Source: Robinsoniella peoriensis (GTDB lineage: Bacteria; Bacillota; Clostridia; Lachnospirales; Lachnospiraceae). Taken from it: a stretch of DNA of 64,000 bases. Below are positions 51,432-60,644 of the stretch, in pieces. The notes beneath the pieces are model-generated. The model had not been told where the DNA came from and did no database searches. It saw only the letters and a list, made by a program, of their open reading frames with translations. A program made the position numbers and the translations under genes. The stretch lies in assembly GCF_000797495.1 (NCBI RefSeq), contig NZ_JTGN01000001.1, forward strand, positions 193,501-257,500, written 5' to 3'. Position 1 is the stretch's first letter, and every line of letters starts with the position of its first letter.

Positions 51432-52073
51432 TTAGGAGTCCATTTTCACAGATTCAAAACAATATTCTTTTATATAATTTAAATTAATAATATACGATTT
51501 GTGGATTCTTATAAATTTTTGCAGAGGAACCTCAGACATAATCAGATCAATTTTCCCATAGAATTCTTTGCTATGATCATCTAAAATAATATATACTTTT
51601 TTACCTTCACTTTTAAAATAAAGAATACTACTATATAATATTCTATGATAAGTCCTGCCATTTTTATATTGATAGCAAAGGTTTTGTTTTTCAATTAATT
51701 GTACAGCCTTATGCAGATTTTTCCACATGGCTGAATCATAAACAGGCTTAATCAAAAAATTTAGCGGCCTTATCTGAAATAATTTCATAGCGTGATTGGT
51801 ACTCTCGGAAATATAAATGAGATGTGTTGCATCATTTCCCAGCTTCTCTCTCAAATAGAGTCCCACATCTATCCCACTCATTTTCTGTAATTGAATATCT
51901 AAACAGATCAGATCATAATAATTAGAATTTTCTAAAGACTTGCACAGAGCTTCACCACTATAAAAAATGTCTATTTCCACATTAATAGCATTTTCCCGGG
52001 CATACTTTCGAATAATATGTTCCATAAACGAACATATCTTGTTATCTACATCACAAACTGCAATATATATCAT
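51432..52073 (-). CDS. LytTR-type response regulator, apparently C-terminally truncated
   Basis: A protein of 213 residues. The receiver domain (1-125) has CDVDN at the start and phosphorylatable Asp59 in ICLDIQLQKMSG. The LytTR DNA-binding domain follows (RILYSSILYFKSEGKKVYI, then FIRIHKSYIINLNYIKEY) but ends at a TAA right after it. Full-length relatives have about 25-30 more residues, including a motif like LPISRxY. In the same frame past the stop, the sequence continues open to 51331 and encodes SELPIDTKYPNMRKN. A nonsense mutation is likely. No histidine kinase is adjacent. Start at 52073 set by GGGAGA. Confidence 0.8.
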   Translation of the reverse strand: MIYIAVCDVDNKICSFMEHIIRKYARENAINVEIDIFYSGEALCKSLENSNYYDLICLDIQLQKMSGIDVGLYLREKLGNDATHLIYISESTNHAMKLFQIRPLNFLIKPVYDSAMWKNLHKAVQLIEKQNLCYQYKNGRTYHRILYSSILYFKSEGKKVYIILDDHSKEFYGKIDLIMSEVPLQKFIRIHKSYIINLNYIKEYCFESVKMDS

Positions 52074-52090
52074 AAAATCATCTCCCATAA

Positions 52091-52125
52091 ATAGTATAGC
52101 ATATAAATAAATCGCTCCATACTAT
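52091..52125 (-). promoter_or_regulatory. Promoter with inverted repeat before the LytTR gene
   Basis: Minus strand extended -10 TGCTATACT (52101-52093) with only a weak -35. ATAGTAT (52091-52097) and ATACTAT (52119-52125) form an inverted repeat across the promoter, a possible autoregulatory site. Confidence 0.5.
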
Positions 52126-52186
52126 TTTATCATCAAACTCATAACTTCCCTTCTTCCCTCATACCTTTTCCCACACACCCTTAAGA

Positions 52187-52219
52187 AAAGACCGGATAGC
52201 CAATCGCCATCCGGTCTTT
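52187..52219 (-). terminator. Rho-independent terminator of the nifJ gene
   Basis: AAAGACCGGAT (52187-52197) and ATCCGGTCTTT (52209-52219) are perfect 11-base arms. On the minus strand the stem runs into TTTTCTT. It lies 24 bases after the stop at 52243. Confidence 0.9.
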
Positions 52220-52242
52220 ATTTTCTTTAAAATATTTCTATC

Positions 52243-55200
52243 TTATTGTTCTCCACCATACAGAGTAATTAATTTCTGCAGGTAAGCATATCTTTCTTTT
52301 GCGTATTCTTCAGATTTAGCGAAGAGTACAGCAGCTTTTTCAGGATTAGAACGTTTCAGTGAATTGTAACGAACTTCTCCGTCTAAGAATGCCTGGTAAT
52401 CTCCTGTTGGAGCTTTGCTGTCTAAGCTGAATGCAGCTTTTCCTTCTTCAGCCAATGTTGGGTTGAAGCGGAAGCAATGCCAGTAACCAGCTTTTACTGC
52501 GTTATCTTCTTCTGTCTGAGCTTTGCTCATACCGATCTTGATTCCGTGGTTGATACATGGAGCATAAGCGATAATTAAGGATGGTCCTGGATAAGCTTCT
52601 GCTTCCGCAATCGCTTTTACAGTCTGATTGTAATCAGCACCCATAGCGATCTGTGCTACATATACATAACCATAGCTCATAGCGATACTTGCAAGGTCTT
52701 TTTTCTTCGCTTCTTTACCACCGGCAGCGAACTGTGCTACAGCTCCTGTAGGTGTAGATTTGGAAGACTGTCCGCCTGTATTAGAGTAAACTTCTGTATC
52801 GAATACCATGATGTTGATATCCTGTCCGCTTGCTAATACATGGTCAACACCGCCGAAACCGATGTCATAAGCCCATCCGTCACCACCGAAGATCCACTGG
52901 GATTTCTTAGCTAAGAAGTCTTTGTTATTTACAACTTCTTTGCATGTATCGCAGTCTTTGCCTTCTAAAGCAGCTACCATTCTGTCAGTTGCAGAACCAT
53001 TTGTAGCGCCTGAATTAAAGGTATCGATCCAATCCTGGCAAGCAGCTTTTACATCAGAGTCTTCTGTATTTGCAATGATTTCTTCAACTTTTGCTTTTAA
53101 GCCGTTTCTCAGGGCTTTCTGAGCTAATAACATACCATAACCAAATTCTGCATTATCTTCAAATAAGGAGTTACACCATGCTGGTCCCTGTCCTTTTGCA
53201 TTTACAGTATAAGGTGTGGATGGTGAAGAGTTACCCCAGATAGAAGAACATCCTGTAGCATTTGCAATGTACATTCTGTCACCAAATAACTGAGTGATTA
53301 ATTTAGCGTAAGGTGTTTCACCACAACCTGCACAAGCTCCTGAGAACTCAAGTAATGGCTGTTTGAACTGGCTTCCCTTTACGGTATTTTCTTTGAATTT
53401 TTCAACAACATCTGCTTTTGCAGGTAATTCTACAGCGTAGTCAAAGTATTTCTGGCAGCCAGCATTTGCTTCCATATTTTCAAGAACAAGTGCTTTTTCA
53501 CCCTTCTTACCTGGACATACGTTCGCACAAGATCCACATCCTGTACAGTCATAAGCAGAAACGGTTATTGCAAATTTATAATTTGGCATACCTGTCATTG
53601 GAATGGTTGTCATTCCTTCCGGTGCTGCAGCAACTTCTTCATCTGTCATAGGAACCGGACGGATAACTGCATGAGGACATACATAAGCACATCTGTTACA
53701 CTGGATACAGTTTTCTGGTTTCCAAACAGGGATATCTACTGCGATACCACGTTTTTCATATGCAGAAGAGCCGGATGGTGTAGATCCGTCTACATATTCT
53801 TTGAATGCAGATACTGGTAAGGAGTTACCTTCCTGTGCATTTACTTTGCTCTGGATATTGTTAACGAAATCAACAACGTCTTTTCTTCCGCCTTCAGCGT
53901 GAGACATTGCAAGTCCTTCGTCAGCAGAATCTTTCCAGCTGTCCGGTACTGTGATTTCAACAACCTGTTTCGCACCGGCATCAATTGCATCATAGTTCAT
54001 CTGTACAATCTTATCGCCTTTTCTTCCGTAAGTAGCTTTTGCAGCTGCTTTCATCAGGTCAATAGCCTGTTCTTCCGGAATGATGTTTGCAAGTTTGAAG
54101 AATGCTGACTGAAGAACAGTATTGATACGTCCGCCAAGTCCGATTTCTTTACCAATCTTGATACCGTCGATTACATATAATTTAATACCGTGGTTAGCGA
54201 TAAAGCTCTTAACCTGTCCTGGTAAATGTTTCTCAAGACCTTCCATATCCCATGGGCAGTTTAATAAGAATTTGCCGCCGTCTACTAATTCCTGAACCAT
54301 GTTATATTTATTAACATAAGATGGGTTGTGACAAGCAACAAAGTTAGCCTGACGGATTAAGTAAGTAGATTTGATCGGGCTCTTACCAAAACGTAAATGG
54401 GACATGGTAACACCGCCGGATTTCTTTGAATCATAATCAAAGTAAGCCTGAGCGTACATATCTGTGTTATCACCGATAATCTTAATGGAGTTCTTATTAG
54501 CACCAACAGTACCGTCAGCACCAAGTCCCCAGAATTTACAGTTGATTGTTCCTTCTGGTGTAGTAACAAGCGGTGTTCCTAATTCAAGAGACAGATTTGT
54601 TACATCATCCACGATACCGATTGTGAATTTCTTCTTTTCTGCATTTTTGTATACAGCAACGATCTGAGTAGGTGTTGTATCTTTAGAACCTAATCCGTAA
54701 CGTCCTGAGTATACCGGAACTGCATCAAATTTCGTTTCTTTTAATGCTGCAACTACATCTAAGTATAATGGTTCGCCAAGTGCGCCTGGTTCTTTTGTTC
54801 TGTCTAATACGGAGATCTGTTTTACAGTTTCCGGAATAGCATTAATCAAAGCTTCTGCGCTGAATGGTCTGTAAAGACGAACTTTTACAACACCGACTTT
54901 TTCGCCTGCTGCTGTTAAGTAGTCAATTGTTTCTTCGATTGTGTCACATACAGAACCCATAGCGATGATTACGTGTGTAGCATCTGCTGCTCCGTAGTAG
55001 TTGAATAATTTATAATCTGTACCGATTTTTTCATTTACTTTGTCCATGTAGTCCTGAACGATAGCCGGTAAAGCATCGTAGCTTTCGTTACAAGCTTCTC
55101 TAGCCTGGAAGAAGATATCAGGATTCTGTGCAGAACCTCTGTGGCATGGATGATTTGGATTTAAAGCATGTTTACGGAAAGCATCAACTGCATCCATATC

Positions 55201-55785
55201 TACCATATCTTTTAAATCTTCATAATCCCATGTTTCGATCTTCTGGATTTCATGAGATGTACGGAATCCGTCGAAGAAGTTGATAAATGGAATACGTCCT
55301 TTGATGGAAGCGAGGTGAGCAACAGCTGTTAAGTCCATTACTTCCTGTACGCTGGATTCACAAAGCATAGCGCATCCTGTCTGACGACATGCATAAACGT
55401 CAGAATGGTCACCGAATATAGATAATGCATGGCTTGCAAGAGCACGTGCGGAAACATTGAATACACCTGGTAACTGCTCGCCTGCAATTTTGTATAAGTT
55501 AGGGATCATAAGTAAAAGTCCCTGAGATGCTGTATAAGTAGTTGTTAAAGCACCTGCTGCAAGGGATCCGTGAACGGTACCGGCAGCACCTGCCTCAGAC
55601 TGCATTTCAGTTACCTGAACTTCCTGTCCGAAGATATTTTTTCTTCCCTGGGTTGCCCATTCATCAGTTGCTTCAGCCATAACAGATGATGGTGTGATCG
55701 GATAGATTGCTGCTACGTCTGTAAACGCATACGAAGCATGAGCTGCAGCATGATTACCATCCATGGTCTTCATTTTTCTAGCCAT
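52243..55785 (-). CDS. nifJ: Pyruvate:ferredoxin (flavodoxin) oxidoreductase
   Basis: A single-chain PFOR of 1180 residues, full length. It oxidatively decarboxylates pyruvate to acetyl-CoA and CO2 and reduces ferredoxin. Domains in order: pyruvate-binding domain I (YPITPSSVMAEATDEW near 30), domain II, gamma domain (GLGGRINTVLQSAFF near 555), two [4Fe-4S] clusters (CIQCNRCAYVCPHA near 693 and CTGCGSCANVCPG near 750), and the thiamine diphosphate domain (GACAGCGETPYAKL; GDGWAYDIGFGG). AAGGAGGAAAAA precedes the ATG. It has its own promoter and terminator. A central enzyme of anaerobic metabolism that uses the pyruvate from all the sugar pathways here. Confidence 0.98.
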   Translation of the reverse strand: MARKMKTMDGNHAAAHASYAFTDVAAIYPITPSSVMAEATDEWATQGRKNIFGQEVQVTEMQSEAGAAGTVHGSLAAGALTTTYTASQGLLLMIPNLYKIAGEQLPGVFNVSARALASHALSIFGDHSDVYACRQTGCAMLCESSVQEVMDLTAVAHLASIKGRIPFINFFDGFRTSHEIQKIETWDYEDLKDMVDMDAVDAFRKHALNPNHPCHRGSAQNPDIFFQAREACNESYDALPAIVQDYMDKVNEKIGTDYKLFNYYGAADATHVIIAMGSVCDTIEETIDYLTAAGEKVGVVKVRLYRPFSAEALINAIPETVKQISVLDRTKEPGALGEPLYLDVVAALKETKFDAVPVYSGRYGLGSKDTTPTQIVAVYKNAEKKKFTIGIVDDVTNLSLELGTPLVTTPEGTINCKFWGLGADGTVGANKNSIKIIGDNTDMYAQAYFDYDSKKSGGVTMSHLRFGKSPIKSTYLIRQANFVACHNPSYVNKYNMVQELVDGGKFLLNCPWDMEGLEKHLPGQVKSFIANHGIKLYVIDGIKIGKEIGLGGRINTVLQSAFFKLANIIPEEQAIDLMKAAAKATYGRKGDKIVQMNYDAIDAGAKQVVEITVPDSWKDSADEGLAMSHAEGGRKDVVDFVNNIQSKVNAQEGNSLPVSAFKEYVDGSTPSGSSAYEKRGIAVDIPVWKPENCIQCNRCAYVCPHAVIRPVPMTDEEVAAAPEGMTTIPMTGMPNYKFAITVSAYDCTGCGSCANVCPGKKGEKALVLENMEANAGCQKYFDYAVELPAKADVVEKFKENTVKGSQFKQPLLEFSGACAGCGETPYAKLITQLFGDRMYIANATGCSSIWGNSSPSTPYTVNAKGQGPAWCNSLFEDNAEFGYGMLLAQKALRNGLKAKVEEIIANTEDSDVKAACQDWIDTFNSGATNGSATDRMVAALEGKDCDTCKEVVNNKDFLAKKSQWIFGGDGWAYDIGFGGVDHVLASGQDINIMVFDTEVYSNTGGQSSKSTPTGAVAQFAAGGKEAKKKDLASIAMSYGYVYVAQIAMGADYNQTVKAIAEAEAYPGPSLIIAYAPCINHGIKIGMSKAQTEEDNAVKAGYWHCFRFNPTLAEEGKAAFSLDSKAPTGDYQAFLDGEVRYNSLKRSNPEKAAVLFAKSEEYAKERYAYLQKLITLYGGEQ

Positions 55786-55868
55786 TTGTGTTTTTCCTCC
55801 TTATTATTTAGAATCCCCGAAAGGATTCATTTGTACATATGGATTTATGATTTTCCTCATATGAACTA

Positions 55869-55897
55869 ATCATAGCACATTTCGGGATACTTGTCCA
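55869..55897 (-). promoter_or_regulatory. SigA promoter of nifJ
   Basis: Minus strand TGGACA (55897-55892), 17 bases, TATGAT (55874-55869). The leader of about 75 bases holds a small hairpin GAATCC/GGATTC. The gap from here to 56058 has no gene. Confidence 0.8.
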
Positions 55898-56058
55898 TTT
55901 GCCTGGTACTTAATTTAACATTTTTTTTGTACTTTTCACAATACACAAAAAATTACGGGATGCACTGCCAAAAGAGCGTATCTTAAAATATTTGAGTCTG
56001 TACTGTCCGCTTCACACAAGCGTCAGACAGGTGCAATTATTCTAAGACACGCTCTATA

Positions 56059-57303
56059 CTATCCTCTTATCGGTTCAAATACCGGATCTTTTTCCTCTGT
56101 CTCAAGGCAGACACAGTAATTTTTTTCATCCCATAATTCTTCTGGGACTTCTACTTCAATCACACCTGCTCCCTCACAGGTAACGGAACACTCGTATTCC
56201 AGTTCCTGTCCATTGCTTACTAAATATGCACTTTTTACTTTATTGCCTACATTAAGCAATTCAATACGGCGCCTCGGAGCTAAGACATGTACAAATAACT
56301 TATAATCTTTCTGTGTAAATTGAGCCCACTCTAATTCATAAGCATAGAGGTCTACTCTTCTGGTTCCAAAGATACTGTCCGCATTATCCTGAACATATTT
56401 TCCCACCTCGTCCAAAATAGCGATGCTTCTGTCCGGTACATGTCCGGTTGCATCCGGACCGATATTCAGAAGGTAATTGCCTCCCCTGCTGGTTACTTTC
56501 AGCAGAAGCCGGATAATATCATCCGGATTCTTCCAGTTATGGTCATCCTTGTTGAATCCCCAGGTATCATTTAAAGTAGCCGGCAGTTCCCAGTCTCCTT
56601 CATACGGCAGCCTCGGTATGAAATTATCTCCCGTAGTCATATATTCACCCAGTTCATTTCCAATTCTGCCGCTGACAATGCAGTCCGGCTGCAGGGATTT
56701 TACCAGGTCAACCAGGGATTTACTCTGCTCCGGGGTGGTTCCCATCGGTGTATCAAACCATATTAAAGCAATATCTCCGTACTCCGTTAGAATTTCAGTT
56801 AACTGCGGTTTAACCTTTGTATCCAGATAGTGCTGATAATCTTTGTGGGAATTATCCTTTAAATACATTAACCCGTCAGGATCATGCCAGTCCTGCGCCT
56901 GGGAGTAATAAAGACCCAGTTTCATATCATATTTATCACAGGCATCTTTTAACTGTCTCAGAATATCTTTTTTGTAAGGTGTTGCCTTTACTACGTTGTA
57001 ATCACTGCACTTGGAGTCATACATTGCAAAACCTTCATGATGTTTCGAAGTAAATACAATATATTTCATCCCCCAGCTCTTTGCCTTTTTTACAATCTCC
57101 TCCGCATTAAAATTTACCGGATTAAACTGTCCTGCCAGCTTTTCATACTCACTGACCGGTATATCCAGATGATTCATAATCCACTCCGCAATCCGGTCTG
57201 TCTTCTTGCCATTGTATTCCCCTGCTAAAATAGAATATAATCCCCAATGGATAAATAATCCAAACTTTGCATCCTTAAACCATTGCTGTTTTGTATCTTT
57301 CAT
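56059..57303 (-). CDS. GH29 alpha-L-fucosidase, intracellular
   Basis: A fucosidase of 414 residues that removes alpha-linked L-fucose from oligosaccharides. The family opening WFKDAKFGLFIHWGLYS is at residues 8-24, SKHHEGF near 86, and the nucleophile Asp184 in ALIWFDTP. WGFNKDDHNW and SRGGNYLLNIGP are also typical. There is no signal peptide, so it acts on imported substrate. The catalytic domain is followed by a short beta-sandwich. AAAGGAG precedes the ATG. Last gene of the fucosidase operon, 14 bases after the LacI gene. Confidence 0.95.
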   Translation of the reverse strand: MKDTKQQWFKDAKFGLFIHWGLYSILAGEYNGKKTDRIAEWIMNHLDIPVSEYEKLAGQFNPVNFNAEEIVKKAKSWGMKYIVFTSKHHEGFAMYDSKCSDYNVVKATPYKKDILRQLKDACDKYDMKLGLYYSQAQDWHDPDGLMYLKDNSHKDYQHYLDTKVKPQLTEILTEYGDIALIWFDTPMGTTPEQSKSLVDLVKSLQPDCIVSGRIGNELGEYMTTGDNFIPRLPYEGDWELPATLNDTWGFNKDDHNWKNPDDIIRLLLKVTSRGGNYLLNIGPDATGHVPDRSIAILDEVGKYVQDNADSIFGTRRVDLYAYELEWAQFTQKDYKLFVHVLAPRRRIELLNVGNKVKSAYLVSNGQELEYECSVTCEGAGVIEVEVPEELWDEKNYCVCLETEEKDPVFEPIRG

Positions 57304-57317
57304 TTTTTACTTCTCCT

Positions 57318-58340
57318 TTACGAAATGATCATTTGAACCGACTCCCTTTCCTTAAAAGTAGTCGGCAGTTTTAAATTTTTAGGGAAATCCGTATAATCCC
57401 CTTCCATTCTTTTCAATACCAATTCCACACATTTGCGGGCAATCATTTCAATCGGCTGTCTGACTGAAGTGAGACTGGGCCGTGACATTATGGAAAATTC
57501 CATGTCATCAAATGTAACAAAAGACAATTCACCGGGAATGTCAATGCTCAGATTATGAACCGCTGTCATGGCACCGAGACACATATTGTAATTAGAAACA
57601 AATACTGCTGTAGGCCTCTTCTTCAGCTTCCAGATTTTCTGCATGCATTTATATCCGGATTCAAAAGTAAAATCTCCTTTTTCGATATATTCTTTTGTCA
57701 CCGGGATATCATAATCTTCCATCGCACGCAAAAAGCCTTTCATCCGGTCTTTAGCCGTAAACCGTTCCGGTATCTTCTCACTGGTTCCTGACAGAATTGC
57801 AATCTGCCGGTGCCCCTGTCCAATTAAATATTCTACTGCTGTATAGGTGCCTGCCGCAGAATTTGCCATCACGCTGTCGCAGGGCGTGTACTGGCACAGA
57901 CAATCTACCAGCACCACTGGTATCTTCCGTTCTCTGGCCGGTGCCATAAAATCCACTTCACTTTTCATGGCATAGCTGAAAATAATCCCATCTACCTGTT
58001 TATCTGAGAGAAATTTGACTGCCCTTTGTGCCTCCTGTGCATTCCCTCTGTGACAGCAAAGCAGCAGCGAATATCCCCTGTCCTTCAAAAGTTTTTCTAT
58101 ATACGCCGTAATCTTTGCCAGAAACTGGCTTTCCAGTGAATCTATCGCGATGCCGACGGTATAGGTTTTAGCGCTTCTTAGGCCTCTCGCTGCATTATTC
58201 GGCTGATATCCCAGCTTTTGAACCGCTGCTTCTATCACCATCCGGTTCTGGGGTTTAACATTTCCTCCATTCATATATTTCGAGATTGTCGAAATCGCTA
58301 AATTTGTTTCTTTTGCTACATCTTTTATTGTAACTGCCAT
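57318..58340 (-). CDS. LacI-family transcriptional regulator
   Basis: A repressor of 340 residues. Helix-turn-helix VTIKDVAKETNLAISTISKYM at residues 3-23 and the hinge helix NNAARGLRS near 53. The effector domain starts KTYTVGIAIDS. It lies inside the fucosidase operon, and the palindrome CGAAACGTTTCG at 63924, just downstream of the operon promoter, is its most probable target. The ribosome site is poor (GTGAAG), which would keep its level low. Confidence 0.92.
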   Translation of the reverse strand: MAVTIKDVAKETNLAISTISKYMNGGNVKPQNRMVIEAAVQKLGYQPNNAARGLRSAKTYTVGIAIDSLESQFLAKITAYIEKLLKDRGYSLLLCCHRGNAQEAQRAVKFLSDKQVDGIIFSYAMKSEVDFMAPARERKIPVVLVDCLCQYTPCDSVMANSAAGTYTAVEYLIGQGHRQIAILSGTSEKIPERFTAKDRMKGFLRAMEDYDIPVTKEYIEKGDFTFESGYKCMQKIWKLKKRPTAVFVSNYNMCLGAMTAVHNLSIDIPGELSFVTFDDMEFSIMSRPSLTSVRQPIEMIARKCVELVLKRMEGDYTDFPKNLKLPTTFKERESVQMIIS

Positions 58341-58380
58341 CGTTCTTCACCCACATGTAATTTTTCTTTATCTATCTTGA

Positions 58381-58399
58381 AAAAGTCCCTAAAGGACTA
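58381..58399 (-). terminator. Weak terminator-like hairpin before the LacI gene
   Basis: On the minus strand AGTCC (58399-58395), TTTAG, GGACT (58389-58385), then TTTTT. The stem is short. It lies in the 141-base gap between the GH gene and the LacI gene and may reduce expression of the last two genes. Confidence 0.4.
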
Positions 58400-58481
58400 T
58401 CCAGACTACTGTTTACCCATAATATTATCACAGTCTATCTGAACCAACAACTATAAATATGAATTACATATGCGCATGTTC

Positions 58482-60500
58482 TTAATACTGAAATTCTATC
58501 ATACAATGGCCTTTTATTTCAGGAACGATAAATTCGATTCTGCCATCCATGGATGAAAATTCTAATTCACTTCCTTCCGGTACAAGGCGTACTGATTTTA
58601 TTTTTTCCGGTAAATTTACGGAATAATGAATATCATACAATGGAATAATATCCTCTATTGTAAATAGTTCTTCCGAGACTTTCACCGGTATATAGTGAAG
58701 ACCGTGAAGCACATACCGTTTTTTATCTGCCTGGATATTCACCGCGCTGAGCAAAGAGGTGGGACCGTTATGTTTTAGCAGAGGGTTTGGGAGTACCAGT
58801 TCTAAAATATCATTTACAATTTCCTTACACCATTTGGGATGCTTCTTATAATAAGTAGTAAATACCGGATGCATCATATAAATACAGGAATCTGTCTGAA
58901 CAATTGCAGGGTATCCCTTCTTATGCGAAGAAGGTGTGTGGCGATGAGAACAAAAATGCTCCCAGGTTCTGTTAAAATACGGAATGTAAGTGTCCGCCAG
59001 TACCGCTGCCCCCGCTGCTTCCACCTGCGCTCCCTTATCATACATTACATGTTCCGTTTGTGGAAGAGACTTGCCGATCTGTTCATTTGGCATAATAAAA
59101 TCCGGACTATAAGGCGCCTCTCCTAAATAATGCACACCTAATTCATCAATCGCAAAATCCGTCTCATCATCGGAAAGTCCGGACTTGTAACTGGCAATTA
59201 CCTTACCGCCATATGCGATGAAGCTTTTTATCTTCTCGGCCAGCTTGGAATCACAAAGTATGCTATCCGGTAAAATCAATACTTTGTACCCATTAAACTC
59301 CGAACGGTCATCTACAATATCCAGCTGGTATCCCAGTTCATCCAGCATCGTACAAGCGCCGTTAACTTCCCTGGGCACTGAACCTCCGGGACCGGTATGC
59401 TCCTTGAGACATTCGCTTGTAAAAACTGCAATCTCCGTCAGGGCTTTCGCTTTTTGGCACCAGGGCTCTTTCTTTTCTACTTCCCGATACACACTGCCGA
59501 TCAAATCATATACCGCGCCGGATATTTTGCCATCCGGATCCAGCTGGTCCCCGATCAGACATTTTGAATTATATGCCAGCATCCGAAAACACTCATATTC
59601 CAAAGCCTCCCTGTTTTTAAAGGAATGAAAATCTCCCCATTCCGTATGAAATTTTCCGGTATGTGCAAGATAGTCCATACCGGTAGTTCTGGCAAAACGG
59701 GCTGTATTCATAAAATGGGAGTATCCCCATTGTCCGCTTGGAAGGGATTCTAATTCCCAATGTGTATAAGCATCTCTGGCATCTACCGAAACCGCATTAA
59801 TATGCCCGGCATTATAGAAAATTGTAACATCTTCTTTCAGACTTCTGATATAAGCAGAAATATCTTCTTTGAAATCCTGCATGGTCTTTCTGGCAAAGAG
59901 CATCCGGTCTTCCTTCTTGTCCGGGCGATATCCTTCTGCTTCCATTTTTTCCACACAATGTCTGCAGGAACAGTCTACTGGATTTACAATATCAAGGAAT
60001 AATCCGTCAATCCTCTCTGCTGTCAGCACTTCAAAGACATCCAGAATCTGGTCTTTTAAAAACTGTCTGTACGGTGAATTGACACACAGGGTTCTGTAAA
60101 ATCCTGCATCATATACTTTTGCAGACTTATCATCCTGGCAAAAATCCTTTAAACTTCCATCCTCATTTAAGCAAACCCAGTCCGGGTGTTTCATACCGGA
60201 GTAATAATCCCACTGTACCGTAGTGTAAACAGGTACTTTTATTCCTCTTTTATGGCAGGCATCAATCTGCTGGATTAATAAGTTCTTATTGACCAGACCC
60301 GGATGCACCAATTCCGGGAATCTGACTGAATCATAATACAACATCCCATGATGGCATCTGGAGAAGCAGGTAACCGAATTAACCCTTGCTTTATCCAGTG
60401 TATCTGCAAATTCTTCCGCATCAAACGCGGCTCCCACATCCATTATTTTCTCACTGGTGTGAAAATCCATATGAATCTGCCGAAATCTTAATTCTTCCAT
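58482..60500 (-). CDS. Putative alpha-L-fucosidase (GH151-like), beta-galactosidase-trimerisation type
   Basis: A cytosolic protein of 672 residues. Opening segment FRQIHMDFHTSEKIMDVG, then VNSVTCFSRCHHGMLYY and GLFLDIVNPVDCSCRHC, which suggest a TIM-barrel glycoside hydrolase with an active-site Asp in FLDIV. Residues about 390-480 (VLILPDSILCDSKLAEKIKSFI, then GGKVIASYKSG) form the Rossmann-like domain known as the beta-galactosidase trimerisation domain. A beta domain ends the chain. This architecture fits GH151-type alpha-fucosidases and some uncharacterised relatives. Beside a GH29 fucosidase the assignment is attractive but unproven. AGGAGG precedes the ATG. Confidence 0.62.
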   Translation of the reverse strand: MEELRFRQIHMDFHTSEKIMDVGAAFDAEEFADTLDKARVNSVTCFSRCHHGMLYYDSVRFPELVHPGLVNKNLLIQQIDACHKRGIKVPVYTTVQWDYYSGMKHPDWVCLNEDGSLKDFCQDDKSAKVYDAGFYRTLCVNSPYRQFLKDQILDVFEVLTAERIDGLFLDIVNPVDCSCRHCVEKMEAEGYRPDKKEDRMLFARKTMQDFKEDISAYIRSLKEDVTIFYNAGHINAVSVDARDAYTHWELESLPSGQWGYSHFMNTARFARTTGMDYLAHTGKFHTEWGDFHSFKNREALEYECFRMLAYNSKCLIGDQLDPDGKISGAVYDLIGSVYREVEKKEPWCQKAKALTEIAVFTSECLKEHTGPGGSVPREVNGACTMLDELGYQLDIVDDRSEFNGYKVLILPDSILCDSKLAEKIKSFIAYGGKVIASYKSGLSDDETDFAIDELGVHYLGEAPYSPDFIMPNEQIGKSLPQTEHVMYDKGAQVEAAGAAVLADTYIPYFNRTWEHFCSHRHTPSSHKKGYPAIVQTDSCIYMMHPVFTTYYKKHPKWCKEIVNDILELVLPNPLLKHNGPTSLLSAVNIQADKKRYVLHGLHYIPVKVSEELFTIEDIIPLYDIHYSVNLPEKIKSVRLVPEGSELEFSSMDGRIEFIVPEIKGHCMIEFQY

Positions 60501-60644
60501 ATATAACCTCCTAATTAAGTAGGGTTCCCTGTCAACCAGCTTACCCTCTAAGATCGCAGTATGCGTTTTAACCTATTTCATTCTGGCAATTCTTGTTTTA
60601 ATCTGAACACTTAAATCATCGTTACAGTTCCAAACCAGACATGC

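Noticed and set aside
52922..54667. Several plus-strand open frames of 66-77 codons.
   Set aside because: They are antisense shadows of the long pyruvate:ferredoxin oxidoreductase gene without ribosome sites.
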